Assembly (NCBI GenBank): GCA_018881555.1
Contig: JACAXG010000105.1
Location: 736,963-800,962, forward strand
Source of the DNA: Amblyornis subalaris
Taxonomy: Eukaryota > Chordata > Aves > Passeriformes > Ptilonorhynchidae
Direction of reading: 5' to 3'
Length of the DNA: 64,000 bases
The translations under genes and the position numbers were made by a program. The notes beneath the pieces were generated by a model, which did not search any database, was not told the origin of the DNA, and worked only from the letters and a program-made list of their open reading frames with translations. The number at the start of each line of letters is the position of its first letter. Position 1 is the first letter of the stretch. Shown in pieces: positions 1 to 13,129 of the stretch.

Positions 1-3000
1 CTTAAATGTCTGGGTTCAAACCATGTTTCACTGTGTCTTATTAGGTAGCTCAATGTCTCCTTTTGCTACCTGCTGTCTTTAATGGACCTTATCTTTAGAA
101 ATGAGCTCCTATTCCTGTTATTGACCTTAATTCTTGGCACCTAATTTTCTTCAGGCATTTATGAGAAGGCTAAGCAGGGGAGTGAGGCAATTCCACTAGG
201 CAGCAAAATGCTTTAAAGGGTTAGTACAAGGCTAGACATTGCAGTGCTTAAATCTTTTCATGGATCTAACCTCAAATTACTATTACTCCTAAGAAAGAGA
301 ATAGTTTACAGTAAAATGTGAAAATGTGAGATAAGGAAGATATTTTCTTGCTCTTTTCTTGTTCGTTTGTAAAATACAAGGGACAAAAGTATCTTGTTCT
401 GTCTCTAAGTACTATGAAAAATAAAGGAAAAAAGCTTCAGAAATTTCCACTCATCAGGTAATTTTATTTCCCTGGATTACAGTCTTCAATCCTAGTGTTC
501 ACTTGCTTTCTTAAGATTATGCCTGTTGGTACTATCTGCTACCGTGTATTTCACAGTTCATCTTGTGGTTATCTAAGATTACCATCAAGATCATGCAGAG
601 AATGTGTTGAAAAATATGGGGGTTTTATTAAAACCATTACATTCTAAAATGATACTCAAACTAAAACAAATTTCAGATCTGCAGTCAACTGTTGCTGGTT
701 AACATATTGTAAACACACACAAGTTGAACCAGGAATCCCTAACTGGAATCAGATCTGCTTCTATGAATGGTAGGATAGAGTATGCCATATGCTTTTCTTC
801 TTAAAGATAATTTGGAGTGCCATTTGTTATCTCTTTTCTATCTTTATATGGGATAATAGTACTTCTTTAACATACGTGGATAGATCTTTTGCTGCTTTTT
901 CAAATAACAGATTCATTTTTTCAAAACAAAGATTTCAGTTTGTGGATATGCTTCTCTGTTTACATAGGCAGGTGTGTCTGATGGGTGAGCCTAGTTGCAG
1001 CAATAACTTTTGCTCTACAGCTAAGAGAAAAAATACTCACTTCAATTGTTTAAGGCATTCAAACACCAGTGGGCATTATTCAAAACAGACATTCTTTATG
1101 TTAAAGATTTTGGAAACCATAACAAAGAAAATTAGTATATTCTGCCACTAGCCATTATTGATTACTTTTATTTTAGTAAAATAAATGTTTAGTTATACTG
1201 ATTGTTCAAATAAAATGGACAGCCAATGCAGAAGTAAAACGGGACAATGATATTTATCCAGGTTGCTTTTCTCTTTTCTTTCTTTCTTCCTACTTCCTCT
1301 TTTTTTCTGTTACAACTGAAGAAGTTAATGCTGCTGTAAAATACAGAACATAATAATTCCTTTCATGCAGAAGCTTTGTTTCTTTCCAGGCTAACAGCTC
1401 ACATAATTTCACATCTGGGTTTTATTTTTTATTTAAAATAATTATGTAGATATCAATTTATATAGCCGTTTCAATGGAGAAATACAAGGTAAATATTTTG
1501 ATTTGCATATTGCATGCTCATGTTTTTTAAATATCCATTTATCTTTTTATTCTCAGTGCATTGAATCTAAAATCCATACCACAATCTTCAGTGCTAAACT
1601 CCATCCCTAGAACCTGCTTGCTCTGAGATCTAAGATTAGGCTGTGACTGTGAAGAGATCAATTGACACTTCTGTTGTTAGTGAATAAATAGTCTGGACAA
1701 CCACATACTTACAAAGCATGTAAAACTCTTCACTGCTCTTACCTTGTGTATATGTCTCAGTTCTCCACCCCAACCAACACATGCAGAAAAAGGAAAAAAG
1801 GTGTGCTAGACACTTAGGAATAAGACATTCTTGAAAAGGCATTNTCCTTTCTGCACTGTAATAGATATAACTTTAATTTCATTTTAATGCCAACCATATG
1901 TGTGTTATCACAGGGTCTCTGTCAGTCTCACATTTTCTGCATGTGTCACCTATGCATTGATCATTGCTCGAATATTTCAATTTGGCTTTTTTTCTAAAGA
2001 AAATGTCTAGTTCAGGGCCACAAATATTTCCTTAAAACTAAGTAATGGCTAATCAATTGTAAGCACCCCCTTATTTCCAGTGTGAAAACACAAAAAGAAA
2101 ATCTGAAAGGCATATTGACATTGTTCAGCTGTCAGAAGAGAAGATGAGGAAGGGAAGGAAGTAGCATTTTCCTTGTGCCATCCTCTTGCTTGGAGCCTGC
2201 TGTGGCTGGAGATGGCACTAGGACTGTTCCCCTGCACTGGAGCTGCTGCCAAAGACTAAGGGGACATTTACTAGAATGGAAGATCAATGACTCTGGGCTT
2301 ACAGGTGTCTTAAGGTTGACTGGTAATATAGACATACTGAAAGCGATTTTCAGCAGGATGTTGGAAGTCAATCAAGTGAAGAAAAGTCCCAGCAGAGTAG
2401 TATATCTCTTTTACATTCCAAAAAAGTAAAGGGGGATTGAGACCTGGGTGAAATTGGTGTTTGAAGACACCCTGCCCTGGGTGAAAAATCCATAATTCAA
2501 AAACTCACTAATTTAAATACATGATGTGGTAGTTATGACAGCAACCAGCATGATAGATAAAGTAGTCTCAATTACAATGTCCGTGAATGGGTGTCTTCTA
2601 ACTAAGCTTCAGTGACCTACAGTGCTTTTATCTGAATTAGTAATCCTAGACCTCCTCTATAATCAGAAAAGAGGAATTTCTGCTTCTAAAGTGATATTCA
2701 CCTCATTCTAAACATGTCCTAAATTAGGATCACAGAAATGTTTATTTCTATGTACTGATTGGCTCAAATATAAGAGTCTATGTGGTGGCCGTGGTGTCTA
2801 AGTGAGATAGACTGGACCGTATGTTTTTGATGAGCTGAACATATACTCTGGCATTAATTTAATATGTACTTTATTAGATGAATTCTAGTTTGAGAAGAAA
2901 GAATACTTATCTACGTTTTTAGATTAGTAACACATGCTAATAAAAAACCTGTGAAGTGTCTAAGTCATAGTTAAGTATGCCAACCATGGAAACATACATT

Positions 3001-3351
3001 CATCCTGCCTATTTATCTACTACAGCTTTGTTTCCTTCTGCTTTAGCTTCAAAAAGTCACTGCAGAAACTCACTCACTCCCTTGCTCAGTTGCCATCATA
3101 TGTCTTGGCTGGAAATCTTGTCTGTGTGCTGCATGCAGATGCTTCACTTCTTATCTCACCTTCCACTCCTACTTCCTCCTTGACTCTTCATCTCTACCTG
3201 TTTGGAGTTTTTTTATGAATTGACAGCTGGTTTTGATTTCAGGCAAATCAAACACTTGTGAGTGTCTCTCATTTTTAATCCTTACAAGTTACACAACCTA
3301 GCAAAATGTTTCTAGTGCATGAAACTCAAGTAGTGAAAGTGAATATGTGTA
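1..3351. other. AT-rich intergenic DNA, no gene recognised
   Basis: This AT-rich stretch has only short open frames (up to 120 codons at 789-1151), none with a recognisable domain, a repeated codon pattern or splice context. One ambiguous base (N) lies at 1844. I see no clear interspersed repeat. It is inferred to be part of the gene-poor region 5' of KCND2. Confidence 0.6.
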
Positions 3352-3595
3352 CCTGTGCTGGTTTGACTGTAAACCAGCAGGGGAAATTACCCCACACAAA
3401 ATACCTCGAGAGATTTTAGGTCAAAATTACAATTTTAATAAAAAAGGCTTAAAATAAATGCAGTAATACAGAAACACCGGCTTAAACAAACCGACAGAGT
3501 CACGGTACAACCTGATACTCTGTTGACCAGGGTAGTAGCTGTGTAGTCTAGTTAGGCACTGGTCCTGCAGGAAGGCCTGATAGTCCAGTCCCAGG

Positions 3596-3665
3596 AGTGG
3601 AGTGGAGTAGCTGAGTCCAATTCTGAGGAGTGGAGTAGCTAGCTGAATCCAATTCCGAGGAGTGG
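3596..3665. repeat. Imperfect ~33-bp tandem duplication inside the LTR-like element
   Basis: Two copies of a unit reading roughly gtggagtagctgagtccaat and then ctgaggagt follow one another, and the start of a third (gaggagtggagtcc) adjoins. GAGTC-type pentamers continue to about 3755, including a partly palindromic stretch of gactcgactcgagt type near 3690. Such reiterations are common in the U3 parts of LTRs. Confidence 0.6.
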
Positions 3666-3888
3666 AGTCCAGTCGAGTCGCGTTGACTAGACTCGACTCG
3701 AGTTGAGAGTGGAATGTCAAGAGTGGAGTCCAGAGAGTGGAGTCCCGTTGAGTCGAAGGGTGTTTTCTCCCATCCAAACCCCTTGTTTTATGCTGTGTTT
3801 CTTGGCTGGCACCTCCCCCAGGGGCGGGGACTTCCACAATGGAAGAGGATCTTCCCGATGTTCTATTGGTTGCTTCAGTAATGAGCTT

Positions 3889-3940
3889 GGATGATCCCCA
3901 GGGTCCTCCGATGATCCAGGGTCCTCCGATGATCCAAGGT
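3889..3940. repeat. 19-bp tandem repeat (about 2.7 copies)
   Basis: The unit tcctccgatgatccagggt recurs with period 19. The first copy is diverged (ggatgatccccagggt), the next near-perfect, and the last is cut short at ccaaggt. It lies within the 3352-4059 element, upstream of the TATA-like box in minus-strand orientation, so it may be a U3 reiteration. Confidence 0.65.
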
Positions 3941-4065
3941 CAGGCTATTAGTCAAGCTGGGTGGTGCTAATGGGCCATTAGCTGAGATTAGATAATCAGG
4001 ATGGGTGGTACTTGCTGTTGGCCAGAGTGCTTATCTCAGTTGAGATAAGGAGTCTCAGGTGTGTA

Positions 4066-7000
4066 ATTATGAAATTTATCCAGCTTTTGTGGGTGGTAAT
4101 AGAATATATGACTAACGCAGGACAGTAGCCCATAGGGAATCACAAAAAGAGTGGAGGTGACAGCATGTATCTGCAATGGATTATGTGAGTTTTATGTAAA
4201 GCGTGATTCAGCTGCCCTTAACATATTGCTATAAATTGGTGGAAGAGTGGGGAGAAATTGACTGATATTTTTTTCTGTAACATCTTCAGCACCATCAGCT
4301 GTTCTGAAAAACAATAAAAAAGGAAAATAATCCCCCAATAAAACGATTTCTGATTTTACAGTGTCCTTTTTGTTGCAAAATACATGATTCTGAACATAGA
4401 ATTTTCATGTCAACTGTCAGCCCAGAGCAGTTTTATTGATGAATTATAAGCCCCTGAAAACAGGAAATTATAATGTAAATCCTGACAAGATCCTTAGCTA
4501 TTGTGGTACAAATGACAATAGTAGATAAGTAGCCTACACATATTGTTGTGTTAATAAATATGCACAAGATAAAATATGGCATTTTAATATTCTAAACTCA
4601 TATAAACAATCTTTTAATAATATTACAATACACTTCTCTGAAATACAGCAATGCATATACAAATCTGAAGCAATATGCTATTAGAATGTCCCAGCTAATT
4701 AGAAGAGAAGTAAAGCACATATCAGTATAAATTCATTGATACAGCAGCTCCTTCCTTTTACCTTTTGACCTTGTTTTTATTAGAATATCACTGAGTATCT
4801 GGGGTTTTTACTTTTCATAAATGCTCTGGATAGTAAAATAATTTAAAATGTTTTCAAGTACTTTTGCCTGATATCTTATTACAGCTAAACATAAAATAGA
4901 ATGAATGTAGTGTTGTGTATACTGTCGGTAAACAGCCAAATTCAAAATAATTATTTCAGTAACATTTTGATAATTTTGGTCTAAGAAAATCATGAAGATA
5001 TTGTTGAGGTCTCTATGGAACAGGTGAAAACTCAGATAGTAATTAACGTTTGTAACCTCAAATGGTTTCCTAATACTGTGTTGTGAAGTAGAGAAATAAA
5101 ATGAAGTTGTAAAATAGTCTATTTCTAGACATCTCTGGACCTCTACACAACGTTTTAAGGCTGTTCAGAATGAAAATCAACCTATTGTTTTAATCTGACC
5201 ATTCATTTCTTTAGTATAAGGGGAAGTCCTTATGGCCATGAATATAACACTGGCAATAAAAATTCAGGACTTTCATATCTCCAGGGAATGACTTTTTTCT
5301 CTACTTCAGCTTTATTGTCCAAAAAATCTTGTTAATTTAGAAATGCTGTTACTTGACACTTTTCTCATTGGATAGATTAGGTTTAATAGTGATGAGGTAC
5401 ATTACATATATTTAAAGCTTCTGAAAGCATATATGTCTAAATGTTTTTAAATTAAAGTAAGTAAGTATTTGGAGAGTTGTCTATAAAAACTGCTTAGGAC
5501 TTTTTGCTGTACTGAGTGTACACTTTATACTAAATGTAAGTTTCCAGTGAATGGCATGACACACCATATCAATGCATATGCAAAACATGCAGTATTTTTA
5601 CATTTCAGTTCAGTCAGTTAAAAAGTAGACTAGGACCTCATTTCAAATCCACCAGCAGTCGAAAGCCCTACAGTCTAAGCTATCTTTATAGCCTTTTGCA
5701 GTCTTGTCACCCTCAGGAAAGAATGCAGACTCTGAATCATGGAAACGTAAAAAGCCTGTGCCCTCACCAGATCATGAGAAGAGATGAATTGAAAGACTAG
5801 CCTTGGAAAGATAGGGGTTCCACTTTCTGCATTTTACCTTTTCTCAAGACAATATAAAAATATCTATATCCTCAGTAGATAAACTGTATGTGAGTTTTAA
5901 CTATTCTGTGTACAAATTCCCATTCACTCGTATCTTGCCCTTGTTCAACTGGCAAAGATAGATCATGCAGTCTCTTTCTGTCCCTTCACTCTTTTAATTT
6001 TATGGACTGTCCAACCTTCCTAGAACAGAAAGTCAAAATAGAAAGCATTAAAGAAAAAGTACTAGTCCCAAAACTGGGCTGCTTGACATCTGCCTGAGAA
6101 ATCCTGTTTGGAAATATAAGTATATGGTTTATGAAATACAGGAACATGACGCAGCCCTAAAAAAAAAAAAAAAGTTAATAGATACATTTATTCTGAAGTA
6201 ATACTTTTTAAATTATACATGCAAAATATTTAGATCATCTGTTAACAAAAGAAAATTAATAGCTAGATAAGTTTAAGAGGATTAATAATTAGATAAGATA
6301 ATAATTAATAAACCGAGATACTCTTTTGCAGTATAATGCTGTGTATCCTAGCCACATTTTCTTATTCTGTACATTGTCTGAATTTGGTACTTGATTTTTC
6401 CCCAGATACCTCCAGAGAGAGCCGTGATATCACCATCTTCTCAATCCGGATAATCTTTCTAGAACTTTAGCTAGTTATACCTCAGTTCAGCCAAATATTT
6501 CAATGTATGTGGCAATTAACAGAATTTTGGGCTAGTGGACTATAGTGTTAACATATGAGCTTTCATTAACCTTATAGAAAAAGAGAGTCACTCAGTTATA
6601 GCAATTAAGTATAATCAACATGGGAAGGTCCTGAAAGCACTGAGAACCACAGAGTGTGGGGGCCAGCACTGGTGACATGCAGTTGACAGTCAGGAAGAGA
6701 CTGTGTCATCCTTCCTGTGGAGCAGAGAAATAGCGAGATTTTAAAATGGTATATATGTGTGATTAAAATGTTTTGGTTTCCAAGCTCAGTTTATTCTCTT
6801 CACTGTCATTTGGTCTTGCATAGTGAAAGGCAGTCAGCATGGTTTAACAAGTGCTTACTTGTTTAGTTAGATCATTGGTCTTCTTGCTTTCCCCCCTCCC
6901 AACATGCTTTTGTGGAACTGATTTTCTTAATGCTGAATTTTCTTTTTAATAGTGTATATATTTCAGTGCTATCTTTGGCAAGTGAACAGATGTTTTCACC

Positions 7001-10000
7001 GTCATGAAGGAATGTGCCTGGAGGGCAATTATATTCTCTACTTCTCCTTAGGCCTTTAAGGGCTAGACAGCCAATGTAGTCATATCTATGCAATGAACAG
7101 GTAAGTAATTTCAACATTTCTGGAAAGCATAAATAATAATACCTGAAGGCGTGTTTTATTCCACCCACCTGCAGTGCTGGAAATAGAGGGAAATAGTATA
7201 AATGTACCAGATCTCAAAAAACTGAAATTTGCAGAATTAAAAGCTGTATGTTTGTCAAAGTAATGAAACAGTTTGTGAATTTGGGGGATTTGAAGAAGTT
7301 AGAATGAGATTGTTGCATGTTTTCCTACCTGAATATGAGTTTTTATAGTCCTAAATGTATTATCTGGGCTATTATCTGTATTATGTATTATCAGAGAACT
7401 GACCACAAAGCTTTTCTCCTTCAGGCACTGTGGAGTGGCCGGAAGGGAAAGGTCAGTAGTTGATGAAACTTGACAGTATGTGCAGACCCATTGATTTAAT
7501 TTTCTGGCAGTTCTCATGTGAATTTCTGAAAACTACATGCCCATATTAACTTCCTACCTTGCACAAGCTACAGTTTCATTGGATGTTTTTGCAGAGATAT
7601 AAAAAAATATTTGGAAATCTTTCTCTATATCACACATAAGACACACCATTGCTTCAGGGGGAATTGCTATTCTGCCTCTGTCTTTCTGTACCTAGTGAAA
7701 ATAAATAAGAGTTTCACTTCTTTACCAGTCAATCTTATACTTTCCATAAGCACTAATTTCACTTGAAAGTGCTCTTCTTTTGTGGAAACACAAAGGATGA
7801 TATTTATTATAGTATTTTGAATCTTCATTCAAACATGCTAATTTTAATCCTTTCACAAATACTGTAGTCTGTATTGAAAATTGTTCAGAAAGAATTTGCT
7901 GTCTCTCAACTGCTTCTGCTATTCATAAAACACATTTAAAAGGAAATAATCCCTAAGACTTTAAGCCCATAGAAAAAATAACTGATTTGAATGTGATCTG
8001 AAGAAAAATATATGGTTGTTTTATTCAATTTTCATGCATGCACAACTCCTTGCTCCATAAACCATACCAAATTTTCTTTATTAGTTATAAAAAAACTGTA
8101 TACCTGGATATTCTACTTTTTAAAAAGCATGGTTCCTGCTTTATTAAAGTAGTTGTCAGTAAATGGCATAAACATTTTCAGAAAAGCTAGTATTTTAAAA
8201 TAAAGGCACTACACCAATGCCTATAATCAGACAGTCGATAAATATGCATCTTACATTTCCTTGCTATTGCTGTAAGAAAGAGAAATAAAGGACAAAGCAA
8301 ACTGCAATCAACACCTAATTTCACTAAGAAGAATAGACAGTAGTCTGGTATTTGTATGTCTACGTGGTGTGCTCACTTCGGATGACTCACCACACTGGAA
8401 ATTATCATATAAAAATTGGCTGAACAGAATAAGTTAGTAAAAAGAAAAATGTGGGAGAATTTAATTTATGTTGAAACTCAGAGTACATAATGAGAAGTGT
8501 AAATTTCACAACTTAAAGAAGCTTAAAAAGACAGCAAAATAATATGGGCTCTCAAGAACAAGTTTCAAAAATATCTGTGGTACAAAGGTAACTACAAGAT
8601 ATGAATAAAAGAAGCAGCTGAGGACTGCCATCTTTTTCTTCAGTAGGTTATGATGCAACAAATTTATATAATTAATCATTTGCAGATTCAATTGATCAAC
8701 AATGCTAACAGTAGTACAAAGAGAATTTCCTAAATATAAATATTATTTTAATATAGTTCTTGGGTTCTGTTATTTAGATCTTCATAACACAACACTTTTA
8801 TGTTACGGTACTATAACTTCAAACTCATTATAGGGTCCTGCAGATCTTAGGAGAGCATTAAAGTAGGTGTCCTCAATTTTTTTAAACAAAGTACCTTATT
8901 TCACTAATGTACATTCTTGAGTAATATATATTTACAAAGTAAAGATAACTGCATTAAAGAGGCATACAGCTGAAGAACAAATTCATCAGCATTCCAAACG
9001 TGGTGATCGATTCTCTCCCCAACTCAGTTACAATGAATATAAATTGAGAAAAACACAGAGAAGTAGGCCAGCAGGAGGTCTCAAATGCAGGTGAAATTAA
9101 AAATAAATACTGTGGTTTGAAAAAGTCCATTTTCTCATTCTTGCTCTGAAAGAGATTGGAAACACTGATAGCAATTGCAGTTTTCAAGCAAAAATCCACT
9201 CAGAGGTTTTTTTGATGTTAAAGTGTATTCTTTCAAGGCTAAAAATACATTGAAAAGTGGTACTCCAGCTAAAATTAAGCAAGCTGATTTGTTTGTTTAT
9301 CATATGTCTGAGTCACAACATTATCCATTCTGATGTAGGCAATTTAAAAAAAATTAAATGAAATAGATTTTCTTGGCCAGAGGGCTATTCGGAAAGGCAA
9401 ATCCACAAATAGAACCCAAGTTATGGACACGTTTTAAAAGAAAAGAGCTAATGAAAATATTTCTAGGAAACTAAGATAAGAAAAGAGACAGTTTAGGTGT
9501 TCGTGCCTGCCCCACACACATTGCATACTCAGGCAGGAGTCAAGAGCATGTAAAGCAGCTTGATGCACTAAAGCTCAAGTCGCGGAGATAGATGAGCACA
9601 CATTCAGATGACCTGCAAACCCAGGCCACTTCTATAGCAGCAAATTGAACATTCCTCAGAGTTCTGAAGGCACTGAGATAATTCACAGAATGGCTGGCAT
9701 CTACCCTAAAAAACTGCCAACACTGGGTAGCTCTGGTGGTGCATTTGAGACAGTAGCTGAAGGCAAACTGCCCATTGCTCATGTTCTCGCAAGCTGCTCT
9801 GACTGACAGACCATGTCAGGGAGTTGTTGGGGGACACAAATAGTTACAACAGGCTGAATTTTTTTTAGGAAATGTGCTGAGAATTGCCTAGCAAGGACAA
9901 TCACATTCCCATGCCCTGAATCATTCCACACACACTAGAACTGACTACTATAGATGCATCCAGGCAGACTGACATAGACAGTGTTACAGAGATACAGGAG

Positions 10001-10173
10001 CTTGAAGTCTTTAACTCTAGGACTTGAGCTGGGAGGCAGTTATGAACTTCTAAAAGTGATTCTTAGCTCTAATTTAGAGATGATTGTCATTACACAAAAT
10101 ATTTAATGACCGTCAAGCTTTCAAGCTTAACATTTTTTAGTGTGAGGGCAACTGAGCACTGTCACTGTCACTA
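4066..10173. other. AT-rich intergenic DNA, no gene recognised
   Basis: No coding region is supported; the longest open frame is about 98 codons (6872-7168, minus) with no recognisable domain. A poly-A run sits near 6159-6173. Nothing else stands out apart from ordinary AT-rich low complexity. Confidence 0.6.
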
Positions 10174-10275
10174 ATGGAGACTGTGGTGTTTCCATCCTTG
10201 GAGATATCAAAAATCTACGGACCTCCAAATGACCTCCAGATACCTCTTCCAGCCTCAGCCATTCTGTGATTCTGT
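10174..10275 (+). mobile_element. CR1 LINE 3'-end fragment
   Basis: The stretch runs from a 'ccttggagatatcaaaaatc' segment to a terminal 'ccattctgtgattctgt' tail. This is the conserved 3' UTR end of chicken-repeat-1 (CR1) non-LTR retrotransposons, with the usual middle part deleted. CR1 copies are typically truncated at their 5' ends, and this one keeps only about 100 bp. Plus orientation follows from the position of the octamer-like tail. Confidence 0.8.
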
Positions 10276-13057
10276 AAAATGTTCACACTCTCCTGTCCCA
10301 GCGTCTACCCTTCATGAACTGTCAGCTCAACTGCTTATGAGGTTTTGCTCTGAACTGAAACTAGTTCATGGAAATGACGAGTTAAAAATAATCCTGCAAC
10401 ACAAATGAGCAAGGGGTGGAGATGCAGAAACGCCATAATGTTCAGTTATTACCAAAGCTTCTGCATGATGATACTATGGCCTTTCTGAGATTTCAAGTCC
10501 ATCACATGCAAGAGAAAGATTCTAAAATACTTTCTTCTTTGTACTCTCACCTGGTCTAGTTTGAAACAGAATCAGAGCCCTTGCACTTCCCCAACCAAGC
10601 CAACCATGTACAGCTGCTCACAGGCACTTCAGGAAGCTGTGTGGTCTGAACAATTCTGTTATTGCTTCATTTGAAGCACAGTGCCTCGCTGTAAAAATGC
10701 AGATATCTGAAACAGATGCTGGCACATTAAAAGTGAATGTAAATTGATTTCATGAAATTCCCTGTTTGAGAAGGAGGGCAGATACTGATGGCCATGCTGA
10801 AATACTGATGGAAATGCTGAATAATACTTGTCTTTCAAGTTCGGAATCAGAGTCCAGAATTTGGCCTCCTCTGCACACACTGAGCAGGATTCAGTGTTAA
10901 AAGGCCATAAAAAGTGCTTAATTTTGTGTAGCCATGAAGGAAACAGAAAGTAAAACATAAAGGAAACATGAAAGAAAAGAGAACAATGTTCTCGGTCTTC
11001 TGCAGCTGAAGGAAATTTAATCTGTTCCTTTTCATCTTCCAGGAATATCTGACTACACTCAGGACCATTTCTTTTTAGCAAACCCAGCTTGCATTCATAT
11101 TTTGAAGTTTTGTATATAGGCCAAATTAATAGTTAATTTTACTATCTGTGCAAATATAGCTGTCTAGACAGCAACTCAGTTCTAGCTAGGGAATTGGAAG
11201 AGAAAACAAAGGGGAGAAAGAGACTAATGCATTTATGTTTCCACTAATTCTATACTTGATAAATAACCTTTCTCACTGAGTAGATAATTGTAATCTTATA
11301 AGCATCTCGTGTTTCACATGACAATTTGAAGGCAAGAAGTGAAGAAAAATTAACAAGAAGACAAATGTTTCTTTCATAAGAATATGTGTAAAAGACAAAT
11401 ATAATGACATAAGCTTATGAATTACTAAATTTATTCTTATTTTAATGCTAGCTCAAAAGTGGAATTTGGGTGAAAAATGTATGGAGAAAAGAACAGCTTT
11501 GATATTCCATTTGTGTAAGAAAATAATCATGAATAATATTTATTATTTTTTCAAGAGGAAATGGTTGCCTGCATGAATTGAAATAGTGCTATTGAAGTCA
11601 ATAGATAACTTTTTTTACATAGTGAGGACACAGATAGGCCAATAATGGTCAAAGAAAGACCATATAAGAAAAAAACATTTTTTATTCCACAAATCTCCAT
11701 TTACATTTTTTATTGTTCTAATTTCTAATTTGTTAATACCCATTTCCTCATTTGTTTTACTTCTTTGCCTTTTTCATCTTCACCAAGTAATTTTTGCTCA
11801 TGATTCAGTTTTATGAAGTAACCTTGAATTGACAGTCATTTTCAATGGACTGAAAATGTACTTGCAGATTCATTGAATTACATCAGATTCTCTCAACAGC
11901 TCAAGTGTTTTTGACAAACTAAATAAGGCACACTAAGTGTATGGATTTTTATCCTTTTTGTCATAACTGCTTTTCCATGTCATTTCACAAAATATCTCTG
12001 AATTTATGTATCTATTTTCTAATTTTAAAAGTTATGAAATGATAAATAAAATCCTTATGTGTATAAAGGCAGCTTCAGACATGTGCCAATGAGCAGGTTC
12101 TCAGAGCCTCAAACTAAATCCTAAATCACATGTATAGCAACTGACAAATTAAGTGCTATTAGAGGCTTTTAGAATCAGGAGCCAAGGAACTAAAACATGA
12201 ATAGACATTCTCTGTGACTTGCTTTTGCATCTTTAGATGAGATTCAAAAGAGAATATCTAATTAAGATGCAGAATGTGACACCTATAAATTCTACCATCT
12301 TTCTGTAGGGTGTATTCTAATGCATCTTTGTTTATTTCTATGTATATGTATACATTGTCTGTGAGTATTTTAGGGGGTGGGTGAGTCATAAGAGTATATG
12401 CAGAAGTTGATTGCTGGGGAGGATGTGTGTGCACCCACACAAGCCACTCAGAGTGAGAACATGTACCAATCTCTCACTGCACAGGTCTGAACCAGATTCT
12501 ACCCCCTCCACAATTTTGTGCCAGTGCTCCTGATAGTCACACAACCCTGACTCAATACTCCTACTTCTCATTCAACCCTCATGAAGGTCAAAGGATGTGG
12601 TCAACAGCTGTTAATTCTTCTCCCTTCTTCATCATGCTCACATGCAGAAGCTGACAAAATGAAATAATTGCACAAAATGCAAAGAACATGCTTATATCTA
12701 TAATTTTCATCCATACATGTGCAGCAGGCTTCATAACTAAACCAAAGGAAAAAAAAATTAGTCTTTTTAGAATGTGAACTGCATTAAAATTAATGCTAAT
12801 TTGAATAAGCTGAACAGCAAAACTTTATTTTATCAGAGGTTCAAGCTGAAAGCTCTATCACAACTGGAGAAGATGCATGAAGCCATGCCAAACCATGAGA
12901 GCAAACTTCACATTCCTTTCTGGTGGTAAGTCATATTTTGAGACCCAACATATATCTAAAAAGCACATTTAGACACAGACTATCACAGGTGTCTACGTCT
13001 GTGTAGAGTCTTCCTGGAAAAGCTTTATTCTGTAAAAAAACTTTGAAGTCAATCCCT
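10276..13057. other. AT-rich intergenic DNA, no gene recognised
   Basis: A 140-codon open frame on the minus strand (10659-11081) overlaps another in a second frame and shows no domain, so it is treated as chance. No other structure is recognised. Confidence 0.55.
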
Positions 13058-13129
13058 CTTTGAGGAGGATCTTGACTAGATGACCTTTAGAAATCCCTTC
13101 CATCTTAAATTATTATATGACTCTATGAG
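13058..13129 (+). mobile_element. Old CR1 LINE 3'-end fragment
   Basis: The segment around 'cttgactagatgacctttag', followed by 'aaatcccttccatc' and ending in 'atgactctatgag', matches the diverged CR1 3' terminal pattern (gactagatgatct...ggtcccttccaac...attctatgattctatg). It is more degraded than the copy at 10174, so it is probably older. Confidence 0.65.

Larger units (their letters stand above)
3352..4059 (-). mobile_element. 0.7-kb LTR-like element (probable solo LTR)
   Basis: A block of different composition is flanked by a 6-bp direct repeat, tgtgta, at 3346-3351 and 4060-4065, which is a candidate target-site duplication. The ends are cctg...cagg. A TG...CA LTR two bases in from each end is also possible, but then no duplication fits. 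On the minus strand the order looks LTR-like: CCAAT-type sequence, a GCATAAAAC TATA-like box (about 3788-3796), then an ATTAAA-type signal near the end. Inside are short tandem repeats (about 3596-3665 and 3889-3940) and GAGTC-rich DNA. A perfect 9-bp inverted repeat lies near each end (3356-3379; 4030-4049). I cannot name the family. Orientation is inferred, and a non-autonomous DNA element is the alternative. Confidence 0.5.

Noticed and set aside
9690..9720. 'cacagaatggctgg' as a reverse-strand CR1 tail
   Set aside because: Only a dozen bases resemble the CR1 end and the flanks do not continue the match.
10659..11081. 140-codon minus-strand open frame
   Set aside because: No recognisable domain or codon pattern, an overlapping frame of similar length, and AT-rich noncoding surroundings.
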